DNA of 64,000 nucleotides from Parastagonospora avenae f. sp. tritici 18332-5 (GCA_022559985.1 JAFJTR010000018.1:62001-126000); one strand, 5' to 3'. Shown: positions 1-9,906, numbered from the stretch's first letter. The notes: a model not told the origin generated them from the sequence alone. Numbers and translations: made by a program.

Positions 1-1
1 G

Positions 2-271
2 ATCGCTGCTATTTCCGCCGGGAAAGACAGCCTCGCCACCGAGTTCCAGAAGCAGCTCGACACTATGAAAAGCGAGAATGGAAGTTTGAGTATGGACATG
101 GAGAATTTAGTCTCGAAGAGTGGCAGCTTGGCTGCGGCAAAAGACGGGTTGACCACCGACAAAATCAAGCTGGAAGCTGAATTCAATGAGCTCCAGAGAG
201 CTTACAAGGACGTCATCTACCACTTCGAGGCGTACAAGAAACAGATGAAGGCCTTGGCAAAGCAAATTTGA
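2..271 (+). CDS. C-terminal part of a coiled-coil protein (5' truncated by window edge)
   Basis: An open frame runs from the first base of the window to TGA at 269-271, giving about 89 residues. The first in-frame ATG (position 65) is probably internal. The residues are rich in K, E, Q, L and A in heptad-like spacing, so a coiled coil is likely. The C-terminus (HFEAYKKQMKALAKQI) closely resembles the end of the coiled-coil protein at 1977-2765 (GFEAYKKRVLALGNEM), so the two look like paralogues from a local duplication. No enzymatic motif is visible. Function is unknown. Confidence 0.6.
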   Translation: MAAISAGKDSLATEFQKQLDTMKSENGSLSMDMENLVSKSGSLAAAKDGLTTDKIKLEAEFNELQRAYKDVIYHFEAYKKQMKALAKQI

Positions 272-1424
272 AAGTGCCCTCGACTGGCGCAGCAGTGGCC
301 TAGGTATGAAAAGAGTGGAAAGGATGAAAGAAAGGTTGCAGAGTCATAAGGTGACTCTAATGGCTGCATTTTGTAGTCATACCGGGTCTGAATGACGCCA
401 CGCAACTGTTCGGGATCGTTTTGTTCATACCCTTGTAGTTTCAAAACTGTTGGTAGGGTCTTAGCACTAGTGCTGAAAGGAAATAACGATAACTAGGAAT
501 GCATTCTGTTCGGTGATTGTTGTTGACTTCATTGTACTAAGGAGGAGAACTACAGAAGAGATGGGCTCAGGGGTTCTGGTCTGAGCGCTGCTCGGACGCC
601 GCGATCAGCGCGTCTGACCGCGTGACCGAGATCAGTGCGCCTGGTTGCGTAGTTGGGATATTGACGATACTTGTGATCCGACAAAAACAGAATATAAACA
701 GAAGCTTCAATCATTCTTGATTAATTTCAAACTAGTATTACAGATATCAAGTAATATTTAACAAGAGCCTGAAGAACCTCGATAAGTAACCAATATTTTA
801 CAAAGCGCTCAAAAGGCCTTGTGGTGATCCAGCATTGACTTACACCCGCACAATTGCAAGTTGATGGTAAATCCAATACAGACACAGCGCATGCAATTCA
901 TTATAGCTTTGATGACACACATTCACAGTTTTCAGCTCACATAGTCTTTTATCAAGGTCAAGTCTCTGTTTGTCATTGCTGAGCGCGAAAGAGACGCATC
1001 GCGTAAACAGAGTGTTTGCCTAGGTGTCACCTTCACTGCAGCTTCCCGCGTTCCCCCCGCATTTGGAACCTTAGCGTTGCCGCTTCAACTTTTCTCCGAG
1101 AAAGAGACCTGTCTACTGTGATCTGTTGCTTTTTGGATCCCCACTACTATGCTCATTGGTTCCTCCGCAGGTGGCACCGCTCACGCGTGGCCACAAATTT
1201 GTTTCAAGTCAAAATATAGCTGCACTCACATCGACGTGCTCCCACACGAACATCGCGCTGTAACACATAGGCTAGGTAGAGACATCATTGCTAGAGAATT
1301 CGTTGGTAGTGGCAAAATCTTTTGAAGGTCATCTAGGCGTATGTACATCTTTGCATTTAGTGTAAGCAACAGACGTCGACTGACTACCTAGGAATGTTCC
1401 AGTGTGCGTCATCCTTCTACAAAC
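272..1424. other. Intergenic, no gene recognised
   Basis: There is no convincing ORF. Base composition changes abruptly: about 560-650 is GC-rich, and about 660-800 is A/T-rich (AATATAAACAGAAGC, TTGATTAATTTC). This could be a decayed repeat, but I found no paired terminal repeats or target-site duplication. Confidence 0.5.
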
Positions 1425-1763
1425 ATGGCGCCGGAAACAGATTCTGTCAGCTACGCTCAAGCAGTGAAGTATGCAGAAAAGTATTTTCCCGACATTTTCC
1501 GCAATCTACCACCACTTTCTACCATCCGCATCGAGACAATTACTTTAAGCGCCTCTTTCAACCAACCACCTACCAAACGCTACCGTATCCATCTTGGTCA
1601 TAGCAGAAAATCTATACCGGGCGGCTACGCAAAACAACCTATCTGGTATGAGTTCTGCTACGTAGCTCAGGATGTCGAATGTATCGTCTACAAAATCTGT
1701 AAAGACTGGAGTGACGACAGGGCTCAACAAGCAAAGGCCGAATGGTACAGTCCTTTTGCTTGA
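1425..1763 (+). CDS. Small protein of unknown function, 112 aa
   Basis: The ATG at 1425 has a strong context (AAACATGG). The frame runs uninterrupted to TGA at 1761-1763. The product is a soluble protein of mixed composition with several aromatic residues and no signal peptide or membrane segment. I recognise no family. The next ORF, starting at 1827, is in the same frame. A spliced model joining the two is possible (donor GTACAG at 1745, several candidate AGs before 1977), so this may be the first exon of the coiled-coil gene. It could also be non-coding. Confidence 0.4.
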   Translation: MAPETDSVSYAQAVKYAEKYFPDIFRNLPPLSTIRIETITLSASFNQPPTKRYRIHLGHSRKSIPGGYAKQPIWYEFCYVAQDVECIVYKICKDWSDDRAQQAKAEWYSPFA

Positions 1764-1976
1764 ATTGTAGCGTCAAAACACGGAAACCTTCATCTATGTC
1801 TGGTTGTACTATCGCTGTACTACATCATGCTGAGCGGCCATGCAACAAACTGCGCGGTACACCTTGAGGGGTCGAAGACTGGCTTTCTTGGTACGTTCAA
1901 AGAGGTTTGCAGCATGATATCTGCAGCAAGACTTGTGTCGAAACCTGTACAGGCTGCCGCGGAGTGGCCCAAGGAC

Positions 1977-2765
1977 ATGTCAACCAGCGAATTGCAGGGT
2001 AATCGGATCGCGTTTATAGGCGGGCTGCCACTGCCTGATCCCTCTACCAATGGATTGAACCCAGTCACAGCAGCAAAGCGCCGTCCCTCCGATTCGAGAT
2101 CTGCGGAGTATCGAACCGCGGCTGACGAAGTGCCAACGATCCCAAGTCACCTCAATTTCGCACGGCCGCAGAAGAAGATCAAGCCCGCGCCTTCTCCATC
2201 ACCCCTTCAAGCGGAATCCGACGAGCAAGCCCTCAAGTGCATACAACAGAGTCTCCAAAGCGGCAGACTCGCAAAAGCAGAGCTCGTAGAAGTAATGAAA
2301 GCAAAAGTTACCATGGCTGCTCAACTGGATGCCCTACAAGCCGAGAACAACAACATCAAGACCGCAAACGAGCGACTGAGCACCGAGAAGCAATCCTCCG
2401 AACTCAAAACAGCCGAAACGCTACACAACCACCAGAAACTTGTCGTCGAACTCGACACAGCCCATACCGCAACCAAAGACCTCGAAACCCGCATCGCAGC
2501 CATAACATCCGAGCGCGCCAACTTCGCCCAAAAACTGACTACATCGACGACTGAAAATCGGCGGCTGATGACTGAGAACGCAGCATTGAGGATACACATC
2601 GCCGCCATGCCAATCGCGCAGCTCGAGAGCGAGAAGAGCGTGCTTCAGGCTAAGAATGGAGATCTCGAGGAGCAGGTCGAGAGACTGGAGAAGGCGGTTA
2701 AGGATGCGGTGGGCGGCTTTGAGGCGTATAAGAAGCGTGTTTTGGCGTTGGGGAATGAAATGTGA
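1977..2765 (+). CDS. Coiled-coil protein, paralogue of the gene at the left edge
   Basis: The ORF is open from ATG 1827. The ATG at 1977 is chosen because coding character (MSTSELQGNRIAFIGGLPLP) begins there; the earlier ATG would add 50 residues. The product is about 262 aa. An N-terminal disordered basic/proline region (about 1-90) contains a possible basic nuclear-type patch (RPQKKIKP). It is followed by a long predicted coiled coil (about 95-262) rich in E, K, A, L, Q and N. The last 16 residues match the end of the 2-271 protein, including FEAYKK. Function is unknown. This could be a structural or scaffold protein, but nothing proves it. Confidence 0.6.
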   Translation: MSTSELQGNRIAFIGGLPLPDPSTNGLNPVTAAKRRPSDSRSAEYRTAADEVPTIPSHLNFARPQKKIKPAPSPSPLQAESDEQALKCIQQSLQSGRLAKAELVEVMKAKVTMAAQLDALQAENNNIKTANERLSTEKQSSELKTAETLHNHQKLVVELDTAHTATKDLETRIAAITSERANFAQKLTTSTTENRRLMTENAALRIHIAAMPIAQLESEKSVLQAKNGDLEEQVERLEKAVKDAVGGFEAYKKRVLALGNEM

Positions 2766-3153
2766 TCAGTGGGGGTGAGGGATATACAGGAGTGAGAGGA
2801 AGGGGGTTGGTGGAAGGAACGAAGGTGAAATACTCCTGGCGGTGACTCGATCAGAGGCATGGCAAAGGCCTCTTAGATCGCACTTCCTGCATCTCAGCCA
2901 CCCATCATTGCAAGCCTCAAGATCTGTAAATTAGCCTCACAATCCACCCTTCAACGCACACTTTCATCAATAATAATCAAACATGCATGCCATTTCCCAA
3001 CCGCGACCTCAAGCCGCATCCGCGCTCTGACTCTATGAATCTACAGAGCCCATGCCACATAAAGGAAAAACCCCTCCTCACTGATATGTACAGTTTCTCG
3101 TGCTGCCTTTGTTCCGGGATACAATGTGTTGTCTCGCCGCGTGCGCTACGCTT
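2766..3153. other. Intergenic between convergent genes
   Basis: This is the shared 3' region of the coiled-coil gene (+) and the ESSS gene (-). I see no ORF or repeat here. Confidence 0.6.
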
Positions 3154-3674
3154 TTACTCCTCCTTCTTCGCGTCAGGGTCGGGCAGGATGCCCTCGGCTT
3201 CGAGTCTGCGGCGTGCTTCTTCCAGGGCCCACGTTTGGATGCTGCGTGAAAGTCAGTAATCATTCCACATATTATCTGCACAGCTCCGATGCTCCAGGAA
3301 CATATCCTTTTGATTCATTACTCCCGAATCCATCCGCCCAACTCTTCGAGCGCTTGTAGATTTTTTGGCACCCTCTGCAACTCTTCTCTCCGTCCCGTCC
3401 CCTCCTATCGCATTCAAACGTACCTAGTATCCGGCTTAAACGCATACGCCACAACCCCCGCAACCATGCTCCCACACAACCCCCAATAAATCGGCCCTTC
3501 CCACCCCTCCTTCTCGTACTTCTCGCCAGGCTTGACGCCAAACAGCCATCCGCCGGGGGCATCGTAGCTGCTGCCGTGACCAGAGCGGCGCGCGGGGATT
3601 TGTGAGAAGGTGCGGCGCGCGGTGGGCGCGGTAAGGGTGGTGAGCCGCGTGGCGGTTGCACGTATCGTGGACAT
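3154..3674 (-). CDS. NADH:ubiquinone oxidoreductase ESSS subunit (NDUFB11-like)
   Basis: This is an accessory subunit of mitochondrial complex I membrane arm. There are two exons on the minus strand: 3674-3424, then 3241-3154. The intron has donor GTACGT and acceptor CACGCAG, and joining keeps phase to give 112 aa. The N-terminus (MSTIRATATRLTTLTAPTARR) is basic, hydroxylated and free of acidic residues, as expected for a mitochondrial presequence. It is followed by GGWLFGVKPGEKYEKEGWEG, the block typical of fungal ESSS proteins, one membrane span (about 65-83, YWGLCGSMVAGVVAYAF) and an acidic helical tail (TWALEEARRRLEAEG). An upstream in-frame extension exists but is low-complexity and is ignored. 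Confidence 0.88.
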
Positions 3675-4060
3675 TATGCGTGGAGTGGAGTGTGTAGGTG
3701 TGGGTGGTGAGGTGTCCCGGCGAGGGCGTTGATGGAGGTGGTGCAGGTGCGGATGGGGATGGCGAGAGGTGAGGTGGATGGCTTGGCGTGGGTGGGTGGG
3801 ATGGATTGGGTTTAGCGTGGTGGGTGGGGGGGCGACGTCAGGGTCCTTTGCTGCGAACTTAATATCGGGGATGTGGAAGGGAAGGACAAGAAGCATATGC
3901 GCGGTAGTGCAGTGATGGAAATGAGAGTAGATGAATTACAGTGCTATTGAAAAGAATATTCGTGGATTTGTTGCTGGCAAATGTACAAGCATGATCTGAA
4001 TTCAAGCCAACCAACGCCACTACTATGCAAGATTAAAAGTCATATACAATGCAACATCAT
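3675..4060. other. Intergenic/promoter of the ESSS gene
   Basis: G/T-rich (on +) pyrimidine-tract sequence around 3690-3840 immediately upstream of the ESSS start is typical of a fungal promoter or leader. No gene was seen. Confidence 0.5.
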
Positions 4061-5598
4061 CTAAGCTGGAAGCGGAACGCGCTCTTCCTTCTCAGCTTCC
4101 TTCGTCTCCTCGTCCTCATCCCGTTGCACGAACGATAACCTCGAAAGCTCCTCCGACGCCTTGTCGACCTCATCCTCCGTCTTCTTCTCCTTCTCCTTCT
4201 TCGCCTTTGCATCTTCTTCCCGCTGCTGCTGAGCCTGGTTCACTTGCTCTTCACTCTCCTTCTGCTTCCGCTTCTCTTCCAGCTCCGCCAGCTCCGCCAA
4301 TCTCGCCGCCGTCTTGGCAGCTTCCTCGCGCTCCGTCTTCTCCTTCTCGGCTCGTTCGAGGGCTTCAAACTCATCCTCAATCTCAGCCTCGTTGGGCGAA
4401 CCGTTGAAGTCTTCCAAGTCGTTGATGATATCGGTGATCTCACTCGTATATGCCATCTGATCATTGACAGCTTCAACAACACCTTTCACGCCTTCCGCAC
4501 CACCAACTTGCTCGTTGAGACTCTTAAGTGCGTCTGCACCAGCACGCATGGCTTCCACGATTCCGACTTGATCGATTGCGGATTGGAGTTGCGTATATAC
4601 GCTTTCCAATTGCAGTGCGACTTCGTATCGTTGTGCTAGAGCAGTTTCGGTGAGCTTCTTCGAACGCAAGGCCGCTTTGGCGCGGATCATCTGTTTTGCA
4701 GTGACAGCCTCACGTGCTGCTGCATCTGCGGCGGCAATCTTCTCCAAGAACGATGGTACTTGAGCGTTGATGGTGGCGATTGTGTCGCGCAGGTTTCCGA
4801 TAGCCTCGTCTTCACGTGTTATGGGTTGAGGCACAGATTCGTGCTCGGCCTTGAATTTGACTGTTTGCCCATCGTATACAAGCTCTTGCCTATCTCGCCG
4901 CAGATACTGCAGCAGAAGATTTGTGTCACCCTCACCGTATGTGAGCGCGTGCTCAGGGGAAACTCCCAAGAATCGCTTCGAGAATTCTGCCTTGGACATT
5001 ACGCGATCGGCGGTCGATGTATGCTCCTTCATCTTCTGCAAAATCTCGTTCGCAACAGCCTCCACGTTCTTCAATACCACAAAGGCTCCTCCTTGAAGCT
5101 TCTGTGGTGAACTCGGCTGTCCTAAGATGCCGACCTGTCTCAAGCCCCACTGCAGTACCTTTAATGGTGACGGTATCCACGAGGTCTTGTATATGCTCTC
5201 TTTTGACATCCAGAATTCGTCCTGGGGTATCCACTCCCTCTTCTGCACAGCATCGTAGAAGACTGCAGGTAAGCACGTGGGCTTCCCATGCTGTGGGTGT
5301 AGTAATGCCTGTGCCAGGCTGTCTGTTGCGAGAATGCTGAATGGGCTACGGGCGGTGCCTCTTACAGGAATGACGCCGGCTCTTGCAGCGTTGGTGAGCG
5401 CTTTAGTCCATGCGGTGACGTTTGCATGGTAACCTTCAGGGTTCACTTCGAGCTGCTGGCGAAAGTCTGCGTAGAGTGAGGAGAGGCGGTGTTGGCTGCG
5501 GGAATATAAGCTTAGGCGGATATAAGGTACTATGCTGGTGGTACATACTTCTGAAAAGCCTCTTCATGCTGGAGGATATATTCTAGCAACTCAGTCAT
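4061..5598 (-). CDS. CHM7: CHMP7/Chm7-like ESCRT-III (SNF7 family) protein
   Basis: Chm7 is an ESCRT-III-like protein that acts in nuclear-envelope and nuclear-pore surveillance. There are two exons: 5598-5549, then 5495-4061 (53-bp intron, donor GTATGT, acceptor CCCGCAG), giving 494 aa. The start MTELLEYILQ is chosen because family members begin there; the frame is open further to 5775. N-terminal residues 1-220 form the winged-helix-like CHMP7 region (LYADFRQQL, FVVLKNVEAVANEI). Residues about 230-400 form the helical Snf7 core (RAKAALRSKKLTE, YTQLQSAIDQVGIVEAM, DEFEAL). A long charged K/E-rich tail follows. The length is usual for the fungal family. Confidence 0.85.
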
Positions 5599-6072
5599 GT
5601 CGCGCTCCGTTGCTGGTTGCCAAGAGCGTTCGAGGTGTTTGCCCGCGCGAAACAATCGACGCTGGCGTCGCGCGCCAAGGATCGAGCCTTCCGCGTCGTG
5701 AGAGGGCTTGCGCTTCAACATTTTGAGTGGGGACAGCAGAAAACGTAAGTTGATAGTGATTGGCAGTTTTGGCATTACTATTTCTAATCTACTCTAGTCT
5801 TATAAGCGCTCAGCCGTTTGCCTGCCGTAGAGTAGTTGTTTGGGCGCGCAGTGCTTTCACCACTGACGCGACGCGTTTCACTACCCCACAATGCGGGGTT
5901 CCACCTTGTGCTGCTGGCCGCCTACATGTGCTAGCAAAATGTAATTTTGCAAGACATGGAGCCTCCACGTCAGCTTCTTCACTCCGGCCTTCGGCTAGCG
6001 CCGACCGAAGTCATCTTGCCTGGTTCAGCACCCTGGGTGTCGCGATACATGGATCGCGCAGTCGGCAATTCA
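5599..6072. other. Intergenic between CHM7 and GPN2
   Basis: This is the 5' side of CHM7 and the 3' side of GPN2. The CHM7 frame stays open to 5775 with a basic segment that may be an alternative N-terminus. Nothing else is supported. Confidence 0.5.
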
Positions 6073-7334
6073 TCACTTCTTCACGATGTTCACACCGACA
6101 TCCGTCTTCTTCTCCATAAATTTCCTCATCTCCTCCAAGTCTTCCATGTCGTCGTCCTCATCTCCGCCCTTTGCTTGCGTCTTCTCTGGAGCTGCAGGTT
6201 TCGGTGCTGGCGGTGGTGCTTGTTGAGCCTCCGGCGGATCAGCCATCTCTTTGCTCTCTTCCGCCCAAGCCTTCCTCTCTTCTTCGTCAAGCTCTTCTCG
6301 CCGATCAAGCCACCGCTCCTGCACGTCCCGCGCGTCCATAGTCACACCATCCGATCGCATAGCCATCTGCCACACGGTCTCGTTCGCACCTTCGACTCCG
6401 CCTAGCGCATATCCTCCAGCACGGTCGATAGCTCGTAGAAGCGTCATCATGCTCTTCTTGTCTTCAACAGCTAGCGTCTCGAAGCCCACGAGCGCAAAGT
6501 CCTCCACTAGCTCGACAATGGCCTGGTTGAGCGCCGAGAACTTTGACGTCGGCTCGTCGTCGTCCATGTCTGTGTCGGCATTGGCGCCGGCCGTCGTTGG
6601 GCCTGGGATGCCGGACGTTTGTTCGCGGTTGAGGTGAGGGAGTAGGTAGTGCAGATCTTGCACTTCGGTGTAGAAGTCGAGGTTGAAAGGTAGGTTAGGG
6701 TAGTTTTTGAGGTTATCGATCTTGGTGAGGACATTCAGGTGTGGGAGGTCCATCTGCAGCATACTCCGCAGCGCGAGTAATAGTGACGATACGTATAACG
6801 AGGGTCGCGAAAGTATTATCGAGTCGGTCAGGTGTACGACGACGAGCTGGAAGGGTCAACTTATTGTTGCTTGCGGCAGGTAGTGGGCAATACTCGATAC
6901 CCAATTTTTTGGAGGCGGAAGAAGATGTTCCGCAGAGAGCCGTGATGTGTGAAGAGCTCGACCTGGCCAGGGCAGTCAAACAGAACATAGTCATCTGCGA
7001 CAGCATCAATACATGATCACTCTATCAAGAGACGTGGCTACGGACCGCCGAGCTCCTTCAAGCATTCCTCGAGCCAGTCGAAATGGTTCTCGAGTTCTTC
7101 CAGCGCAAACAGGACCCCGCCATTCGGCCCCAGGGTTTCCTGCTCCATGATATCGTCTATCGTGACCAGATCTCGTACGTCTACGGCGGGCTGATATGAG
7201 GTAGAGTCGTTCGCGGGGTCGAGGTTCACTACAGAGCACTTGCGCTCTATTGCGCCCATGAACTGCTGCATGCCATCACAGTATGTCGACTTGCCAGAGC
7301 CAGGCGGGCCTATCACCAGTTGTGCGAAAGGCAT
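6073..7334 (-). CDS. GPN2: GPN-loop GTPase 2
   Basis: GPN2 is a cytoplasmic GTPase needed for assembly and nuclear import of RNA polymerases. Three exons give 387 aa: 7334-7046, 6994-6894 and 6846-6073. Exon 1 carries the P-loop GPPGSGKST (residues 9-17) and the family's Gly-Pro-Asn loop within ETLGPNGG. Exon 2 carries DDYVLFDCPGQVELFTHHG (G3 region). Exon 3 carries VVVHLTDS and NVLTKIDNL (guanine specificity, TKID), with an acidic C-terminal tail. The introns use weak donors (GTCCGT, GTATTG), but phase and family alignment hold across both. The start MPFAQL is the standard one; an upstream in-frame ATG at 7364 is ignored. Confidence 0.88.
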
Positions 7335-7517
7335 AGTGATGTTGTTGCAGTGTGGTGAAAGCAAAGTGAGGAATCACAAGGGAGCTCTGAGAGCTTTGGA
7401 GGGGTGCGCGCATGGACGTGAACATGGGCCACTAGCGGCCGTCATTTGTTTGGGAGTTTCGCGGAGCTGCAGTCGAGCTTCTGGTACACGACACTCCAAT
7501 CGCGCAACACCGCAAAC

Positions 7518-8763
7518 ATGTCAAGTAAGTTCTTCTCTTCGGTCGCTGTCCTTCATTTCCTTTAAAAGATATGCTGTCGCATCAATTACCGCTTTGGAGG
7601 GGCGCCTTGTGCCTCGGCGCAACATTGTCTCCATATGAAGTACCCAAAACATACGTAAAGATAGAATATTAACCTTCCAGGTCAATTCGAGCTTGCGCAA
7701 AACCCCTCCGAGCCTATATCGTCCGTTAAATTCTCGCCTACGACGCCAACACGGTTACTCGTCTCCTCATGGGACAGGAATGTCTATCTCTACGACACCC
7801 ACGCTGAGCCTGGCGGCAAGCTGCTCCAGAAGTTCGAGCACCGGTCACCAGTACTAGATGTGTGCTTTGGACGCGATGACAACGAGGCTTTCACCGTGGG
7901 CTTGGATTGGGAGGTTCGAAGGTACGCCAATATCACCACCATGGTCATTTGATGTGGATCAGAGGACTAATTGTTGCAGAATCGACCTCGAGACTGGCTC
8001 CCAGACCATAATGTCGACACACGAAGCCGGCGTCCGCAACGTCATCTATTCCGCTCCGCACAACCTCCTCATATCCGCATCATGGGACTCAACCCTCCAC
8101 CTACACGACCTCTCAAGACCCGGTGACTTCGCCGCCATCCGCCTGCCCTCAAAACCCTTCTCGCTCTCCGCCTCACCCACCAAGCTCGTAGTCGCCATGG
8201 CCAGCAGAGCAGTCAACATCTACGAGCTCGACGGCCTATCAAACGCCGCAAAGCGCGGAGGCGGAGAGAGCGTAGAACTCGCACCATGGCAGCAGCGCGA
8301 AAGCTCCATGAAGTACATGACGCGCGCCGTCGCATGCATGCCCAACGACGCCGGCTACTCCAGCTCGAGCATTGAGGGCCGTGTAGCAGTAGAATGGTTC
8401 GATCCGTCCGAGGAGTCACAGTCGCGCAAATACGCCTTCAAGTGTCACAGGCAAACAGTCGATGGCCAGGATATAGTGTACCCTGTCCACGCGCTTGCAT
8501 ACCACCCTGTCCACGGCACATTTGCGACAGGAGGCGGTGACGGCATAGTCGCTCTGTGGGACGCCGTGGCAAAGAGGAGGATCCGGCAGTATCAGAAATT
8601 TCCCGCCGGCGTGCAGACCATTGACTTTTCCTCTGACGGCAAGTTCGTTGCTGTGGGTGTTAGTCCGGGCTTCGAGGATGGCACGGATGATGTGCCGGAT
8701 GGCGTTATCAAGGTCTTCATCAGGGAACTGACCTCGACTGAGGCACAGGGCAAGAAGAAATAG
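7518..8763 (+). CDS. BUB3: Spindle checkpoint WD40 protein BUB3
   Basis: This is a seven-bladed beta-propeller that binds phosphorylated MELT repeats and recruits BUB1/BUBR1 at kinetochores. Three exons give 343 aa: 7518-7524 (only ATG TCA A), 7681-7921 and 7980-8763, with phase preserved (donors GTAAGT and GTACGC). WD-type repeats are visible: LLVSSWDRNVYLYD, AFTVGLDWEVRRID, LLISASWDSTLHLHD and FATGGGDGIVALWD. The BUB3-specific block GRVAVEWFDPS followed by KYAFKCHRQ separates it from the related Rae1. It is divergent from GPN2, with start codons about 180 bp apart, so they may share a promoter. Confidence 0.9.
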
Positions 8764-9178
8764 GGCTAGGCAAAAGTGAGCCTGGAGTATGGCGTTACAT
8801 AGTCGAGCATCTGGTGAGGATACAATTCATACCCGAAGTTGCTTTGCCGTAGATATACTTCGCCTATCTTGGTGGACCTTGAATAAAAAACTGACCACTG
8901 TGCCTTGTTCGTCTAAACTTTGCTCGCACACGTGTCCATGTCCATGTTCTGAGTCCTTTACTCCAATCTACACTATTCAATGTATCCAGTCTCAGCCACC
9001 TCCTGTCTAGTTTCCTGCAAGCAACACGGCATACTTCCCACATCCGCAAGCAAAATTAGGAAAATCCACTGCGCTAAATCACACACAACGTGCACAGTCC
9101 CAACGTTTGCTCGCTTGCTCTCAGAATTTTGCGCGACTTCCACCTCTGACATTCCCTATGGTCTAGCATCAGCAAGCC

Positions 9179-9216
9179 TATATATATCACTCCATTCTGA
9201 AATCATCTCAGGAAAG
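9179..9216 (+). other. Degenerate third copy of the TATA + AGGAAAGTA module
   Basis: A TATATATAT run starts at 9179. AGGAAAGTA starts at 9210, exactly 31 bp later, the same spacing as in the two complete elements downstream. No closing CTTTCCT, no T5 terminator and no B-box core follow before the next element, so this looks like a truncated or diverged copy. Confidence 0.4.
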
Positions 9217-9317
9217 TACCTGTTACCTTGTCCTACATACTCACTTCCCCTCGCATTCATCTCAACCCCAATCTCACAGTCCAACCCATTCAATTCGCGC
9301 CGTCACCGGAGATCAAG

Positions 9318-9326
9318 TATAGATAT
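9318..9326 (+). promoter_or_regulatory. TATA box of candidate ncRNA gene 1
   Basis: TATAGATAT begins 31 bp upstream of the AGGAAAG start of the structured element at 9349. This matches the position of TATA in Pol III U6-type promoters. Confidence 0.45.
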
Positions 9327-9348
9327 CTAATAAGTCATTCATCACTTT

Positions 9349-9436
9349 AGGAAAGTAGCTACACTTCGAAATCGAAGAGCAATCATTTAATGCATGATTG
9401 GTCTAGGTAAGACCTACTAGGTCTCCTTTCCTTTTT
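9349..9436 (+). ncRNA. Candidate Pol III-transcribed structured RNA, copy 1
   Basis: This 88-nt element lies in the non-coding space between convergent BUB3 and PTR2. Its ends form a 7-bp stem, AGGAAAG (9349-9355) with CTTTCCT (9426-9432). Three perfect internal hairpins lie inside: CTTCG/CGAAG (9364-9377), CAATCAT/ATGATTG (9380-9400) and GACCT/AGGTC (9411-9423). Together these make a cloverleaf-like four-way junction. The 3' end is T5. A TATA box lies 31 bp upstream and a B-box core (GATCGAATC) 23 bp downstream, like S. cerevisiae SNR6. It is not a tRNA (no internal A/B boxes or T-loop) and not U6 by sequence. Identity is unknown and transcription is inferred. Confidence 0.5.
9432..9436 (+). 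terminator. T5 Pol III-type terminator, copy 1
   Basis: A TTTTT run lies at the 3' end of the closing stem CTTTCCT. Confidence 0.45.
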
Positions 9437-9458
9437 GCTGGAGCGATTATCAGCGTAA

Positions 9459-9467
9459 GATCGAATC
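9459..9467 (+). promoter_or_regulatory. B-box core downstream of ncRNA copy 1
   Basis: GATCGAATC fits the TFIIIC B-box core GWTCRANNC and lies 23 bp beyond the T5 run. An extragenic downstream B box is known from yeast U6. Confidence 0.4.
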
Positions 9468-9778
9468 GTTGGTTGAGCATGTGTTGTCTGTGTCTTTTTG
9501 GGGCTAGGAGATGTAGGGCAACTGGTCTTGCTGAGCTGCATATCGACACATGCAAGAAATGAAACAGTGTGGTTCGTCTGCATACCGCTTTTTGTGAATT
9601 CATTGGTCATTGGCGCTGTGCTTACCCGACAAATGGTGGTTGATTGGGCTGTGTCACGCTGCTGCCTGCTTGTGGCGTAACTTCCCACCGCCATGTCAAA
9701 CATGGAATAACAGGACACATCGGATACAGCTTGTTCAAGTAGGATTGGTATCGAGTACGGTTTTTAGTGACGCTTGGG

Positions 9779-9785
9779 TATATAT
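9779..9785 (+). promoter_or_regulatory. TATA box of candidate ncRNA gene 2
   Basis: TATATAT starts exactly 31 bp upstream of AGGAAAG at 9810. Confidence 0.45.
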
Positions 9786-9809
9786 GTTATCGCAATTCAC
9801 CGTTCTTCC

Positions 9810-9889
9810 AGGAAAGTAGCTACAAACCATACAAAAGAACTGTACTACGATCAGGTAGCGTCATACTGCCTGGTCGGTCTTTCCTTTTT
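9810..9889 (+). ncRNA. Candidate Pol III-transcribed structured RNA, copy 2
   Basis: This 80-nt element shares with copy 1 its first 15 bases (AGGAAAGTAGCTACA), the closing stem AGGAAAG/CTTTCCT and the terminal CTTTCCTTTTT. The middle has diverged and forms one strong 10-bp hairpin, GATCAGGTAG/CTGCCTGGTC, around a 7-nt loop (9849-9875, with two G-T pairs). Conservation of ends and promoter with a variable but still structured middle points to a diverged RNA gene family rather than a simple repeat. No match to a known RNA is recognised. Confidence 0.5.
9885..9889 (+). terminator. T5 Pol III-type terminator, copy 2
   Basis: A TTTTT run directly follows the closing stem, as in copy 1. Confidence 0.45.
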
Positions 9890-9897
9890 GGCCGTGA

Positions 9898-9906
9898 GTT
9901 CGAACC
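9898..9906 (+). promoter_or_regulatory. B-box core downstream of ncRNA copy 2
   Basis: GTTCGAACC fits GWTCRANNC and lies 9 bp beyond the T5 run. Confidence 0.4.

Noticed and set aside
517..742. Possible solo LTR (TG...CA ends, A/T-rich 3' part)
   Set aside because: Flanks show no target-site duplication, and no second copy or polypurine/primer-binding site was found.
6894..7046. GPN2 as a pseudogene because of odd splice donors
   Set aside because: Both introns restore the family sequence in phase and all GTPase motifs are intact.
9349..9436. tRNA or tRNA-like gene
   Set aside because: The 7-bp closing stem and three hairpins recall a tRNA, but there are no internal A and B boxes, no T-loop and no anticodon-loop pattern.
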